Shown here: in pieces, positions 46,562 to 59,470 of the stretch
Layout: each line of letters begins with the position of its first letter
Position numbering within the stretch: the stretch's first letter is position 1
Made by a program: the position numbers and the translations under genes
Origin: Clavelina lepadiformis
Taxonomy: Eukaryota; Chordata; Ascidiacea; Aplousobranchia; Clavelinidae
Direction of reading: 5' to 3'
Length of the DNA stretch: 64,000 bases
Assembly (NCBI RefSeq): GCF_947623445.1
Contig: NC_135247.1
Location: 4,590,501-4,654,500 of the forward strand
Notes under the pieces: model-generated
What the model saw: the letters and a program-made list of their open reading frames with translations, nothing else
Told to the model about the DNA's origin: nothing
Databases searched by the model: none

Positions 46562-48400
46562 GTTAACTTTTAATTTTTCGACATTAGCTTTCGCAAGCAT
46601 AAGCTTGCTTCTTCAGGTGTACTGCGAAATGGCAAAAAAATTTTCAAAATTGCTAGGTAAAGGTGTGTTTGGAAACAACGATCGCAATTGTGAGGTAATA
46701 TTTATATGGATGCCAGCAATCACAAAATACTTAATGACGTAACAAAATAAAATACAATAAATTGGTAAATGAAAGGAAAACGGGAATAAAGCCGTATTAA
46801 AGTCAAATAATGAATATTTATTTATAAAGTCCCATAAAACCGGCATCTCTGTTAAGGCCGTCATTAATGCAATTAAAGAAGTGAATGGTGTGCTGTTGCT
46901 TAATTTTGCGATCAAGACGGTTATTAGAAATGAATTTTTGTTATACGGTGAAGGGTAAGTCGTTCGTGTTATGGCCCGGTGAGTTGAAATGTTCAGCCAC
47001 TGGTTTATAGTTATGTTCATGACGGATGTCACTTCTGTGACCCGTGAATCGTTTCCTCAAGGTTGATCCTATTTCTCCCTCGTAAACTGCCTTGGGGCAG
47101 CGTTGACAGCAGATGGCATAGATGACGTTAGTGCTGTTGCATTGAAATCTCCGACTGATGCGATGCGTAAACCCATTTGGGCCGACTACTCGGTCAGTTG
47201 TGTAGGTGTAAGAACACAGTTGACATCTGGTGTGTTGGTAGGGAAATGTCCCCACTTCTTTAGATGTGTCGGGTAATTTGCTCCACGTCAGGAGATTTCT
47301 GAGGTTGGTAGATTGTCGGTAAGCTATTAAAGGTTGATTTGGAAAGATAGCATTGCGTGTAAGATCAACATTGAGAATGCCCTGTAGATCTTTAGCTATA
47401 CGCTTTATGGGTCTCAGTTGTGGAGAGAACGTCATGACCAGCGGAGTCCTATTTGACTCTTGAAGGTTACGTCCGTATTCTAGGAGCTTATGGCGTGTTT
47501 TTTTGGCTTTTTCGATTTGCTCTTCTATGAGATCGTTTTGGTAGCCGAGCTTCGCAAATTTCTGGTGTAATTTGCGTAATTGTTGGTCTCGGTCTGAAAT
47601 GGAAGAGCAAATGCTGCAGTATCTTAATGCTTGACTGTAAACAATAGATTTACATGCATGAGGGGGTGTGAGCTGTTAGGGTGTAGGTAAGAAAAAGAAT
47701 CTGTAGGTTTACGATATAGTGAGGTTTGTACTTCATTCTGGATTAACGTCACCTGGGTGTCTAAGAAGTGGACTTCCGTTTTGGACCATTCCAACGTCAA
47801 TTGGATGCTCGAATGTTTAGAGTTGAGGGCCTCCGAAAATTGGACAAGAGTATCGTAACCGTGAGTCCAGATCATGAATATGTCATCAACATATCGCAAA
47901 TAAAGGAGTGGTTTCAGAGAAAATTCGGATATAACGTCCTCTTCGATTCGAACCATAAAAATATTGGCGTAGGCCTACTGGGGTACCATGCGAGTTCCCA
48001 TAGCTGTGCCTTTCTTTTGAAAGAAAAATTTTGTTTTGTAAAATGAAATAATTGTGTTCCAAAATAAATTTAGTTAAAGATTCGGTAACGGTAGAGGCGT
48101 CGTTAGGCGAAAGACTACGACGGATTGCCAGTAGACCGGCTTCGTGAGGAATGTTCGTATATAGTGATTTTACATCCATGGTCGCAAGGATGGTCTCATC
48201 AGGTAAATCTTCCACTGATTCAAGTTTCTTGAGAAAATCAGTGGTGTCTTGGATGTAGCTGCTGCTCCCGGATGAATATGGTTTTAACACGCCTTCTACA
48301 TAGCCAGATATCATCTCTGTGAGTGTACCGTTGCCAGAAACAATAGGCTGGCCAGTATTATTGGTTTTGTGAATTTTGGGTAACAAATAAAATGGTAAAA
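46562..48400 (-). mobile_element. Decayed Penelope-like retroelement (RT + GIY-YIG endonuclease)
   Basis: Read on the minus strand: LLPKIHKTNN, then ILATMDVKSLYTNIPH (RT motif with Asp) in 48386-47990; after a frameshift, MGTRMVP, a stop, and YANIFM; then YLRYVDDIF (YVDD catalytic box) and FLDTQVTL (47956-47624). After a further gap the last part (47435-46940) has TRNAIFPNQPLIAYRQ, a Cys-rich stretch, VIYAICCQRCPKAVYEGEIG and STLRKRFTGHRSDI, which is the GIY-YIG nuclease of Penelope-like elements. The end shows the family's LKKQAYACES-type tail (near 46600). It is truncated at the 5' side and has several frameshifts, so it is inactive. Its 3' end abuts the hAT target duplication at 46554-46561. 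Confidence 0.88.
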
Positions 48401-48679
48401 TGGCCTAACAGAGATAAGTGAGCAGTTTTTAACAACAGCCTCATTTCAGCCTGTAAGAAACCATATTTTTCGCTCTCCACAATCAACGGTGAAAAATAAA
48501 AAACATATACAAAATATAAAGACTTTTGCACTAGGCCTATTTCATCGAAAAAAAAAATCATGCATTCGACGCCATTTACATTGACGTGACCTACAGAAGG
48601 TGAAATAGTCATTTCTAAAAAGAAATATACAATACAATACAACCGGTAGTTCTTTTTTGAGCAGCAATCAAAAGCAGTG

Positions 48680-49095
48680 TATTTTTAGATCAATCAACAC
48701 GATGCTAATCATTACGTCAAGATAATCAGCCTGTTGCTACGTCACCAAAAGCGGTTTGTTAATCACAAGGAGAGCAGTTTCATAAACCAATAGCAGTATA
48801 CTACACGAGTAATCAATAGCCTGTTGTTTATTACGTCACTAACTGTTGTCATGTTTCCAATAGCAAGGTGCCTCACGAGCAATTAACAGCCACGTTTTAT
48901 TACGTCACGAAGACTACCTTGATGAAAATTATCAACAGCAGCCGGTAGACTATTGAGCACAAACCATTAGCCGGGTTCTGTTTGAAAACAAATTTCCCTT
49001 CTTTTCATTACCACCTTTTAAATCATTAACCAGCGACTTGAGACGTCACCAATAGCAGGGTGCTATACCAATCAGCATCTACTTGACGTCATCAA
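48680..49095. repeat. Diverged ~65-70 bp tandem repeat with CRE-like and CCAAT motifs
   Basis: Six CGTCA-containing sites occur in about 400 bp: ATTACGTCA (48711), CTACGTCA (about 48738), TTACGTCA (48831), TTACGTCA (about 48900), GACGTCA (49042) and TGACGTCA (49084). Between them CCAATAGCA recurs (48788, 48857, 49050) together with AATCAATAGCC or AATCAGC. The spacing suggests degenerated tandem copies. TGACGTCA is the CREB/ATF site and CCAAT the NF-Y site; a promoter or enhancer role is inference only. Confidence 0.55.
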
Positions 49096-52000
49096 GAAAT
49101 TTTGGCATGTACTCAATCACCCGCTTCGTCAAGGATTAGCCCATAGGAAAGGGAAAAAGGAATGCACGGATTACCCATTCGTATGGGCTAAAAAGAATAT
49201 TTCCATCTCTTAAAGTAATTGTTGTAAGGCTAATCGTGTTGGAATGAGTAATCCAACCGAGCGATAGGTCGAATAAGTAATCCAGTCGAACTGCTGTGGC
49301 TGGTCATCGTACGGTACGATTGGATGGCTTAGGCTACTGTTGTAGACTACTGAGATCTATACCGGTATGTATGGATAAGGTTTGTATAGTGATTGATGCA
49401 CGTTGGAATGCCTTGCACAAACTATAAACGGATCTCACTAAAAATCTGAAAAGGCTGAAATGAACAAAATAGCCTAGTTTTCGATTTCAGTTCTTTCATG
49501 CGTTTGGTGTGTCTGGCATTAACGCTGCTTAATTGGTCCTGTTTCGTAGACAAGATATAGGTTATCTACCTCGGGCTTCTAGGCACTGGAATAGCTGTAT
49601 GCTTACTTACTGAATGTAGAATCCAAGCAAGTTCTAAAGACTGCTTAATTGTTGCACAGTGCAATGCACAATGGTGTTTGAACTGGCAATCCAGCCAACG
49701 ATAGACCGGTACTCTAGTAGCCAAAAGTCACTTTTTCGGGTTTGCAGTGCTCATGCAATGTATTAAATTGAATTGTGGTAATTGCATGGTGCTTTTATTC
49801 AGCATCAGGTTGAAATAGTTTTGCCTTCAAGCTGGTGTGATTGCATCAATTATATACACGTGGCATACCACTGCTGTGGCATAAGGTCAAAGCGTTTCAC
49901 AGCAATCAACATGATTTTCTTTATTTGGCGGCTAGGATAGAAGTATAACTTCATATGTCAATTTAGTTCGCTTCCATTAACCTTTGTGGTAATCTTTAAT
50001 TGCTCCAGCCCCACTTATCTGGCTAGCTATTAAGCAAGTTCGGAATGATACACATATGTTTTTTATTGCTTGAATTTAGGTATGTTTATCAGATGCACTG
50101 AACTGGAGCAAGCATTGGTAATACCCCAAGGGCATAACAATGGTAGTGCTACTGGGTAGTGAACACTGCCTAATTGCCAGCTCTAACCATTCGGCTACAA
50201 AGCTGGCTACTACTCAACATTGCTGCTTTCTTACATAACGAGCTTGCAGAGTACAGTGATCTTGTGTGATTGTCAGAGAACTTCGAAATCCTGAGTGGAG
50301 TGAAAGAGCAACTTGACATTGTAGTATTCCAAAAAGGAAATCCATCTGATATGCAGATCATAAGCAAAAGGCAATCATTTAATTTGTCTTGACTTTCGAC
50401 AAACGAAGGTTTCAATCGTTCTCAAAGAGTTCTATTTGTCGATTATATGCATTCATGAGTTTGCAGATTATTACAAATTAAAAATGATAATAAACGGCCT
50501 CTAGAAAATAAATGTCTTGTGTAAAAATATCCCTGTTTTACCATCAGCCTGCTTCCTCTGAGCAAGATGTTATTTGGCAACACAAACTAGATGTTTGAGC
50601 TTGAGTCAAGTAACAACTGGGTAATGCTGCCATCCAAAAATTGATGACTATGTATTCCATGGGGAACGTGGGGATACAATAGCTGGATATGTTGTAATCT
50701 TTATTTTGCAATCTTCTTTGTGCTACGTTCACAAGTTACAATGTTTGCCATTCCCTATTTTTACAGGGTTGAGCAGAAACAACCATCTCCAGATAGCAGG
50801 CAATTAAGTCCCCCACGCCATCCTTAGCAGTGTAGAGCCAGTGAGCAATGGGTATCTTGATTTTATTTATCCGGCTTGCTTTTTTGCTGAGGCAAATAGT
50901 TTCGGGAGGAGCAATCAGAGTGGCTCCGCTTCATAATGTGCAAGGTAAGGAGTGACTCTATCGCACTGAAGCCCAGCAGGTTCAATGCTCACAAAAACAG
51001 AAAAATTGTCATGCTGTGGGGTTCTATAGGTCTACATCCAGTCACAGGATGCTGTTTACTATAACAGTGTAGATTTGGTGCCCAATGCCCATTAGTCATT
51101 TTTTGACCAAAGATTTAAATTTTCTGCAAGGTGTCACAAGGTGAGCTGTTGATGTTAGCTTTAAGCTCACTTTTTGCTACCTTGGTGTTAGGGTAAATGG
51201 ATGCTAACACTCATTGTTAGCTTTATTCTCCAATTTTGGATATATGCATTGGCCAAGGGTCAGCTCACTGTTTCCCAATTTTTGGCCGAGTACCCGATCT
51301 CTTGGTGGGTCGTTATTTAAGTTCACTCACCACTTGGCTCAACTGTGATGGGTAATTAATTATAATTATTTATCTCGTTTCATTAAGAACAATTAGTCTA
51401 TTGGCAAAGATGCTGTCATTATCACAGTCATGTGTCATGAGGCAAGGTCCATATCTGCTGGGGACTCGCTCAGCATACATAACTTGCTCTGTTGACATTG
51501 TTTGCGCTTACTCAGTCATGTGAGTCACAGCAAGAATGCTGATATACTTCAAGACCTTCTATGGTAAACAAGCCACTAAGCGATACTGTGTAGTTCGTAC
51601 CGCACTACACATCAGGGATGTTTTCAAACGTACCCAAAAAGGACAGGCATCAACGCAGACATCTGGGAAGTGCTTGTTGATATGCAGATCATGCTGTTAG
51701 TAGTGGCATCAAGTGAGATTAGGAGAAAATAATTTAAAGAGAGACAACAAAACATAGTGACCAACCAGCAGTCAGAGTAAGTCAGAGCACACGCTGTGGC
51801 AAAAACTGCTGTCCGAGAATTTTTCTGCTGATCGATGTAAGATGCTGCGCTTAGCGAAATTGATTACTTTTGAATGTGCTTCATTGCTTTTTAACTTAAG
51901 ACAAAAGAAGGTTTTGTTAGATTATGCAGAGTTTTTTTGATGGTAATAATTATTGTCAACAGTAAAATATTTTGATTTGATTTCGTATTTTAAATTCTTA

Positions 52001-53512
52001 AATTAAAACTATTTAAATTTTTTAATTTGTTTGGAATGCAACATTATCCACCACCAAACATTGTTTGCCAGCTGAAATCTTCTGTTTGATGCACATTGTG
52101 AATGACTGAAACTTGGCTATTTTGGGAGAAACTTCACTTGGAAGTAAATACATAATGCATGAAGTTGTTTAATTTGGAAACATTTTTTCATGTGTACCCC
52201 TTTACTGACCTTTGTTGTTGTTGTACCAACTTTACCCTAGTTTGGGACCATGAAATTCTGAAGCCTGTCTTGACTTTTTTATTATCTGTTTTACATATTC
52301 TTCAAATTATTTCAAAATATACCACTACCTCCGACTAAAAAGTGTCAGTAAGATTTGTTCTACCTTTCCAAGAGAATGTTTAGAGTTATTACTGAAATGT
52401 GTACTTTGGCTCTAGTGCTCTTGATTTGAATCTTAGTCCATGCGAAAGCAACCATCTCAAGTGGCTGCCATCAAAATTACCACAAATAAAAGGTTGTTGT
52501 TGTCTAAACGATTGCTTTTCTGCGAGGATTGAAAACAGCACTTCATTTTGGTGTACTGTTTTCAAAATAAAACTCAATTTCTTCCTGAAGCCACCTACTT
52601 TGTATGCTTTTCAGACCAAACATTTCAATTAAGAAAGTTACGATTAGCAAAGTTTTTGAAGGGCACCGGTTACTACAATATATATGATATAATGGATTTT
52701 AGTTAAAACATCCATGCTTATTGCTTGATAAAAGCCCCGATTAAATACAACTTGCCACCTCTTAAAAGCCATCCACTTTGAACAGTAATGCTGGCAATTT
52801 ATTCTCAACTGCATTCAAGAATGGCCTATTTAAACAAAAAGCTGGTCAAAGAAGTTGTGCAGATAAATGGCTATTTACTCCGAAAAACAATCGCTTATTA
52901 CAAACAAATATCAAGTAAATTGATTTGGAACATTTGTCATTTCATGTCACAGCTACTATCGCTTATATTTTTACATTTTTATAGCATCAATGCCCATAAC
53001 TTGGTTTTGCTGAGACAGACAATGACCTCACAGATTAAGTGTTTAATTCACATCAAAGTATGTGCATATAAGCTATTAGCCAAAAGAACATTGTGATATT
53101 GTAATACTATAGTGCTGTAGGAAAAGACTTATGTGTACCATATACATAAAAGGGTTGGCCAAACTTCTTGATAATCTTTGAAGCCTTTATGATTTGAAAA
53201 GGAGTTGAAGTTGAAACATGCGCTTACTGTTGATTACCAAGCACCAAGAAAATCATATCTGTGCACAGTAAATTTTTGACATCTGTAAGACTTTAGTGTT
53301 GAGCGTTTGCTTTTATTGCAACATGTGCCCTAAGTTATATTATTTATTAGGATGACTATCTTTATGTGTGTATGTTCTATTCTTAATTCATATTGAGTGG
53401 TGATTACTTCTTACAAAACTAATTTTTATCCAAACAGTTTAGTTTATTGCATGTTTTAATTTTTGTAAAATTGTTAAAATTTTGTCGTACTATTTGCTCT
53501 TTTCTGAGTAAC
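49096..53512. other. 4.4 kb without recognisable genes
   Basis: No domain-bearing exon or complete mobile element was seen. It could contain non-coding 5' exons or the promoter of the gene starting at 53513. Confidence 0.45.
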
Positions 53513-56500
53513 ATGGCAAGCACTAGAAGAACTCGGTTAGTTCTTCATGTATAATAGCTAACTTATATGTATATATCTGTTGTATATTTAATTCGATCTT
53601 TGGTCATAAATAAGTAATTGTTAGTATGGCATTTTTTTCATGTCACTCTGTTCATTTGCATATAAGTCACTAAAAGTGTTAATAAAACGCTATTCTAAAT
53701 TGCCGTCCAGATGGACGTAAGATATTTCGTGTAGATACAGACAACCTGTGTTTTCAATTTAAAAAAAAAAAATTTTTGTGTCTCACTTATTAATAATTTG
53801 ATTTGCATTGTTCAGTAAGGACATTTCACAAAGCCAGCGGGATATGCTTATATCTTTGTGGGAAACAAAAGGTATGAGAACTGCAAAGTCAGAGCACCTC
53901 AATGAAGCAACCATTAATACTGGTTTAAGTAAAAACCAAATCAAGGTGATTCATCGTAGATTAAAGTTTTATTTGCCATAATTCATACTTGCTGTAGTTA
54001 TCAGCTCTTTCAGTATTACCGCAAGCTGTAGAACTGCACTCCCTGCTTTACAAACAAGTTACAGTTCATTACTGTAACTCTATGCTGTAATTTCCGCTTG
54101 AAGTAGGCTATTATGATAGAACTCTGGTTGAAAGATGCCATTACGTACTTTAAGTTCAAAGATTGCAACAGTTGTCTTCGCCAAAATAATCTTGTTGGCT
54201 GAGAAAAAAGCGTAAACCAGACACGATTTATAATCAAAGGCTCCGTTCCTTGTCCGGGACAACTCTCCAACTTAAAGTAGTTATTGCATGTTTATTGCAT
54301 GATCTTACAAAATGATTAAAGTTTGTCCCTTTCTCAGATCTCTTGTATGATGGTATGTTAAACTGCCACTACTAAATACTTTTGCCGCTTGTTTACTAGC
54401 GTTTTGACAACTGCTGTGTTTTAGCGTTGGATTTACAATTACAATGCATCAATAAGGCCAAGGGTTCAAAAAGTTAAACCTTTTCGAAAACGAAGATTCA
54501 CAGGCTACAATCTATTTTGTTCTTCCATTAAGAAACAGAATATTGGTATTTTTAATACAGTTGCATGATTTCTTCCCAAATTTTCAAGGGAGAAGCTTCT
54601 AGACAGCATCACATGTGTTTCATTTAAGATATGTACAAGGTCTGATATTCTGGCTGGTTTGCTTAATTGATCGCTTGCTTCATTGAGTCATTAGCATTAT
54701 GTCGTTAAATGCACAAATGTAGTTCTCACTCAAAATAATTTTCATTGTTTTTCACCTGATAAATTGCATTCATTGATTTCATGCTTACTGTGTTCGTTAC
54801 TAAATTTGCATGTCGTAATTTTTTTTTCTCGGTTTGATTGTGAAACTTGTGTCACAGTGTTAGTTCGATTAGTGAAGAGCATGATACATAATGAATGATG
54901 CATGACTTGAAGTGCATGCTATTTGTGACCTCACATGATACGTGTGTAATGAATTTCCAAAAATGTGTTTACTGTTATGTTGGTTATTAGAAAGCCTTAG
55001 ATACCGAAGATGTTAACATTGATTGACGCTGTTAAATCTTAAGAGGTGTAAGCTTCTACTCAACTTGCAAATTTACATAAATGAAGGTTTCACTATGTTA
55101 ACAGCTGAACAATGAAAGTACTAGTTTAGACAAGTTATCAAAGTGTTTTGCATGAAGTAAGGTCTTGCCTGTTTTCAGTGTTTCTTACTTTCAATTTATG
55201 TTCATTTTTTTATAAAGCTTTCAAATGTTCTGTACTAATTTTTAATTGCTGTTTTTCAAGATTTCAAACTCTGGGGTAGCAGGTGGAGAGAACTTCCGAA
55301 GCAAACGAAACAAGTTTGGAAAGAGAAAGCAAAGACCTTCAATTCTGAAAGTTCCATGCCACCAAATGAAATGGATGGAAACATGAAAACCAAACTTAGA
55401 CAAAATGCCATTGCTCGAATAATTCAAGCTGTATGTTGCTGTTCATATTATACTATGGTGTAACCGTGCTGTACACGAAACAAAGGTAACTTGTTCCTGT
55501 TTTAGTGTGGTGAACTTGAAGAAATTGGTGTGGCCGTTGGTGGAATGGCATTTGTTAACGATACATTCAATGCATTTGGAAGCAGGGATGTAAGGCCATA
55601 TTTCTTGGAGCCAAGTGTTCAAAGTGGCTTTATTGAGATATTACATTGCGGAAAAGGTAATTTTATGTAATTTACTGTGATATTTCTAAACGTTTGCAAG
55701 AACATGATTAACTACAGTTACATTTACTGCAAGCATATATTAAAAGGAACTTTTATAGCACTTATTTTTTAACTTTAACTCATTGAAGATTTTTTTTGCA
55801 TATGAACCTGAATGATATTAGTGTCATTATTAATCATGTTAATCATAAAGTATGAAAAAATTTTCATTAGAAGTAACGTATGCTATATATTTGTATACAG
55901 CTTGCAGTACTTCAAGACAAAAAAAACACCGAATTGCAAATGAAAGTTCGAAAAATTTTTAATAAGAAATATTGTAAGTCTTTTTATGCCAACAAATTGT
56001 CTTTCTTTAGCCTAACGGTGTGAAATAAAAAATTTTATTATTAGTGTTGCGTATTTTTCCAAGCAATAGAATGTAATACAATAGAATTGATGCTAATTGT
56101 TTCATCTTAATTATATTAAGTTGTGTTTGTGCATGCCTTGGTATCTTTGCTCTGGTGCTTTACAGGTGAGACAATGCACAAATCCAATGGACGTATGCCG
56201 TATGCTAAAATTAACGAGTTCAGCATCACTGGTATGCCTTGTGGAATCCCCTTTCGAAATCCCGGCAGTTATGGTCCAGTCGATTGCCAGAAAATTATAG
56301 ATGAGCAAGAAAATATTATAATTATGAAAAGGGGGTAAGTGATGGGATTTCTGTAATCTTTGCATGCATAAAGGGATTACATTACAAATTTTACGCTGTG
56401 CGCTTTCTGTTAAACTTGTTGCTCTTTATAGCAATTTGGAGCTGGCAGAAAACAATTTAGTTCTTTTGGTGACAACGAAAGAATGTGAAAATGAGGAACA

Positions 56501-56543
56501 TTTGCACTTTGCTGAACCAACACATAGAACAGTAGATTGGTAA
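53513..56543 (+). CDS. Homeodomain-like plus HMG-box-like protein, uncharacterised
   Basis: Seven exons in phase: 53513-53535, 53816-53945, 54425-54545, 55261-55430, 55506-55656, 56166-56334 and 56432-56543; 291 residues. Residues about 10-65 look like a homeodomain-type helix-turn-helix: SQSQRDMLISLWETKGM, then TGLSKNQIKRWIYNYNA, where W and N are placed as in the recognition helix WF.N. Residues about 72-125 look like an HMG box: FTGYNLFCSSIKKQ, WGSRWRELPKQTKQVWKEKA. The rest is a conserved-looking but unknown region (GVAVGGMAFVNDTFNAFGS; GMPCGIPFRNPGSYGP). Proteins of this layout occur as uncharacterised families in fishes and invertebrates, as far as I recall. Nuclear DNA binding is inferred. 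The first exon codes for only eight residues (MASTRRTR). Confidence 0.8.
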
Positions 56544-56584
56544 TTTGTTCATGATTCAGTGTTATATGTATAACGAGTAAAAAT

Positions 56585-56864
56585 TACCGTATTTTACGGA
56601 CCATAAGGCGCACTTTAAATCCTTTTTTCTCCTCATAGATTGATCGTGCGCCTTATAAGCCGGTGCGCCTAATGTATGGATCATAATGCGTATGCGCATG
56701 CTCACAACGTATTTTAATGAGCTTTATACGGTAACACATGCGCCTTATAGCCATATGCCCTTATAGTCCGATACGCCTTATGTATGAACAAAAAACTAAT
56801 CAAAGCAATTTATTGACAATGCGCCTTATAGCCCGGTGCGCCTTATGGTCCGTAAAATACGGTA
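56585..56864. mobile_element. MITE with TA target site, ~280 bp
   Basis: The ends are perfect 29-bp inverted repeats beginning TACCGTATTTTACGGACCAT and containing AAGGCGCAC. Further GCGCCTTATAGCC motifs repeat inside in both directions. TA borders suggest a TA-target element. It lies 42 bp downstream of the stop codon of the HMG-like gene. No coding sequence. Confidence 0.88.
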
Positions 56865-58229
56865 CATCATTTGCCAGTTTCGTTTTGGTAATGTTTGTTA
56901 TTTTTACATTGCCGTACAACGGTGCAATGATTTCTTCTGACCAACCTATTGTGCTAATATACTGTACAGTATATAATTATATCACACACGTATTGGTGAG
57001 CGGATAGTTACTTTTCGTTAATTTTCCTTATTTGTACAGTTAGATTTGTAGTGTGCCTCTTTTACAGTCTTTTATTATTAACGTAAGCTGCGATCATTCA
57101 TTCCATTTTAGCACCTCATCCTTTATTTATGTCCGCATTTTCGTCATTGTATAAAGTTAACATTCGTTAAAATTGTTTGTTGTTTTTTTACTTATTCCAC
57201 CGTCTTCAATATTTTCGTAATTTTGCTTTTCACTTTTTGACTGCGCTTTCGGAAAATATACTGTGCTGAATCAAAGCATTTTTAGTGATAATGACTCACT
57301 GCTGTATTTTGGTACATTGATTTTCTATTAAGGCTTAATTTAACATTAACGTTTAACTTAATTTAACAAAATTCCATAGTAATATGGGGGTTCAATATCA
57401 CTTTTCGTGACACTTTCACTAAAAAGTAGTTGCAATATGTGCAAAACTTTGATATGTAGCCTAAACGAGTCACACTTGCGATTACGTTAAAAGTCAATGA
57501 CGTGACGAATACAAATGGACGTAACATGATAAGAGGTTTCTTTGATAAGTTGGTCGCATGCTAATTTTGATGTGGCCACATTAAAAACAGAAGATCGTGA
57601 TGTTAACTTCAAAATGTTACTCACACCTTTTTAGGAAGGTTAAATTAACCACTTTAAAAAGGACGCAACCTAACAATGAAAATTCTATGCAATATAAGTT
57701 GAAGCTCTTATCTCTTATTGACGTGTGGGTCGAACACATTTCATCGTAATAATCTCTTCTATCGTATGATATGATATTATGACATGACATTATTGAAGAG
57801 GTAGGCGAGCTCAATCGCTACAAGGCTATAAAATTCAAGTTTGTCATAAATATCTCCAACAATATCATGTCGGAATTTGAAATGCTTATTAACACTCAAC
57901 ATGCGTTTATAAAAGTAGCCTATAACCTTTTTGTTGTATGACATTTTGATCCTCTTTCGGGTTCACATGGTAAAACAAGATCAATAAAACGCATTTTTAG
58001 ATCTTTTTGCCGGTTTTGCCAACTATTAAAATTATGAATAAGATTAACGAAAAGAAAATTTTCTCAAATGGTTAGTTTTTTTTTATTAAATTTGTATTTT
58101 AATAAAATATCAAAAGAGAAACCTTGGCAAGACTTACAACCTATTGTTATTATTTATTGCATCGCTTCAGCAATTATAACTTTAAAACTTAGTGACACAC
58201 CACATCACGTCCTTTACCACCGTTCTTTT
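56865..58229. other. Intergenic, nothing recognised
   Basis: AT-rich; only short frames without domains. Confidence 0.4.
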
Positions 58230-59470
58230 CTCTTGACGCTGTAGATACCGCTTCTAGTAAAGCAGCCCCTTCGGTCTTGCAGAGACCCAATCCCAAGAAG
58301 CTAGCGCTGTGGACAGATCTGTAAACTCAATACTATCAATACTGCTCACAGTGTCTTGAACAATTTCGCTGGCCGGTCAGCTTACTCAATACGCCCGCGC
58401 TTTTTCTCATCCAACACATTCGCCACACAACTGACTGAATGCGGAATACACGAAAAGAGGGACCAAACTTGTTGGAAAAGAAGTGTCTGACCTTTAGAGG
58501 TTAGAAACCCCTGATGGCGAAAACATCTCTGGCCATTTCTCTCCAAATGACTTCGCTGCTGTGCTCCATCAAACAAAGCCAAGCAAGGTTCTGGGTCACA
58601 AAATTTCAAGAGCTTTTATCATCGTGATTTAGGGCCCGAAGAGTTGTTGCCCCTATCTCTTTTGTGTGTCCTCTTGAAAGTCCGCAAACGCTTGGTCTAC
58701 CCCTGCGTCGAACCCATAATCGACAACTTCTCCCCTGGCTGAATTCCAGGTCACCCTTATGACACAGAACATCGCGAAAAGCTTCGGGATTAACAAAAAG
58801 GCTGGTGCTGTACTTCATAAACTTACAGCTGCCTATGATACAGTATGGCACCGAAGCTTTGCCTGCAAGCCGCTGCGTCTACTCCCAGACAAAACAGGTA
58901 CATAATCCGTATAACCATGGAGCTAGTTTACAAACGGAGAAGTACCTTCACCCCAGGTCACAATAAGCGAAACAAGCTATGACGCCTTAAAGACGGGATC
59001 CCACAAGGATCGATGGCACTCCTTCTTAAACATCTACGCGCTCTTCTGTCCAGTCCCCAAATAAGTCGGAATAACAGTTCGCTCACGTTTTGACAAACTC
59101 GAACAGTTGGCTCACGTTTTGTCGACAACTTGAGTCACTACGCAAGAAACGAATATCCCGGGTCGCCTTGAAAAGACAAATGATACCTTTTGCTCGGGCA
59201 CTAGGCTGCTACTCTCCGTAAAAAAGCTATGGTTTTACTTTACTCCATCGCTGAGTAGCTTACTGCACTTGTGTCTGGTGTCGCATCACACAACCACCAA
59301 GTACACATTGTCATAAACGGTATTTTGCATACTACGATGTTTAACGTACTGGATGTCTGGGTCCCATATCATTGGAAAACCTTCTCTTCCTTGCGGTCAG
59401 CAAGTTGCCGGCATCCAACCTCCTGTGCTTCCACTCTCTTCCATTCAGCTTGATGGGCTGAATAACAACT
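58230..59470 (+). pseudogene. Decayed non-LTR retrotransposon reverse transcriptase
   Basis: Broken frames on the plus strand keep recognisable RT pieces of the Jockey/RTE-like kind: LTAAYDTVWH with SFACK.LRLLPDK (about 58825-58900), LVYKRRST, RLKDGIPQGS (about 58983-59015) followed by LNIYALF, a disturbed stretch where the FADD box would be, and a SLSSLLHL-like tail to about 59460. Many stops and shifts are present. The base composition is richer in GC than the surroundings, as expected of an inserted element. No ends or poly-A tail could be defined. Confidence 0.65.

Noticed and set aside
47940..47970. GGTTCGAATC-like sequence resembling a tRNA T-arm
   Set aside because: It lies inside the Penelope RT coding sequence and no clover-leaf can be formed around it.
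50170..50415. 81-codon frame (minus) considered as a transposon fragment
   Set aside because: No motif could be matched to a known family; support is insufficient.
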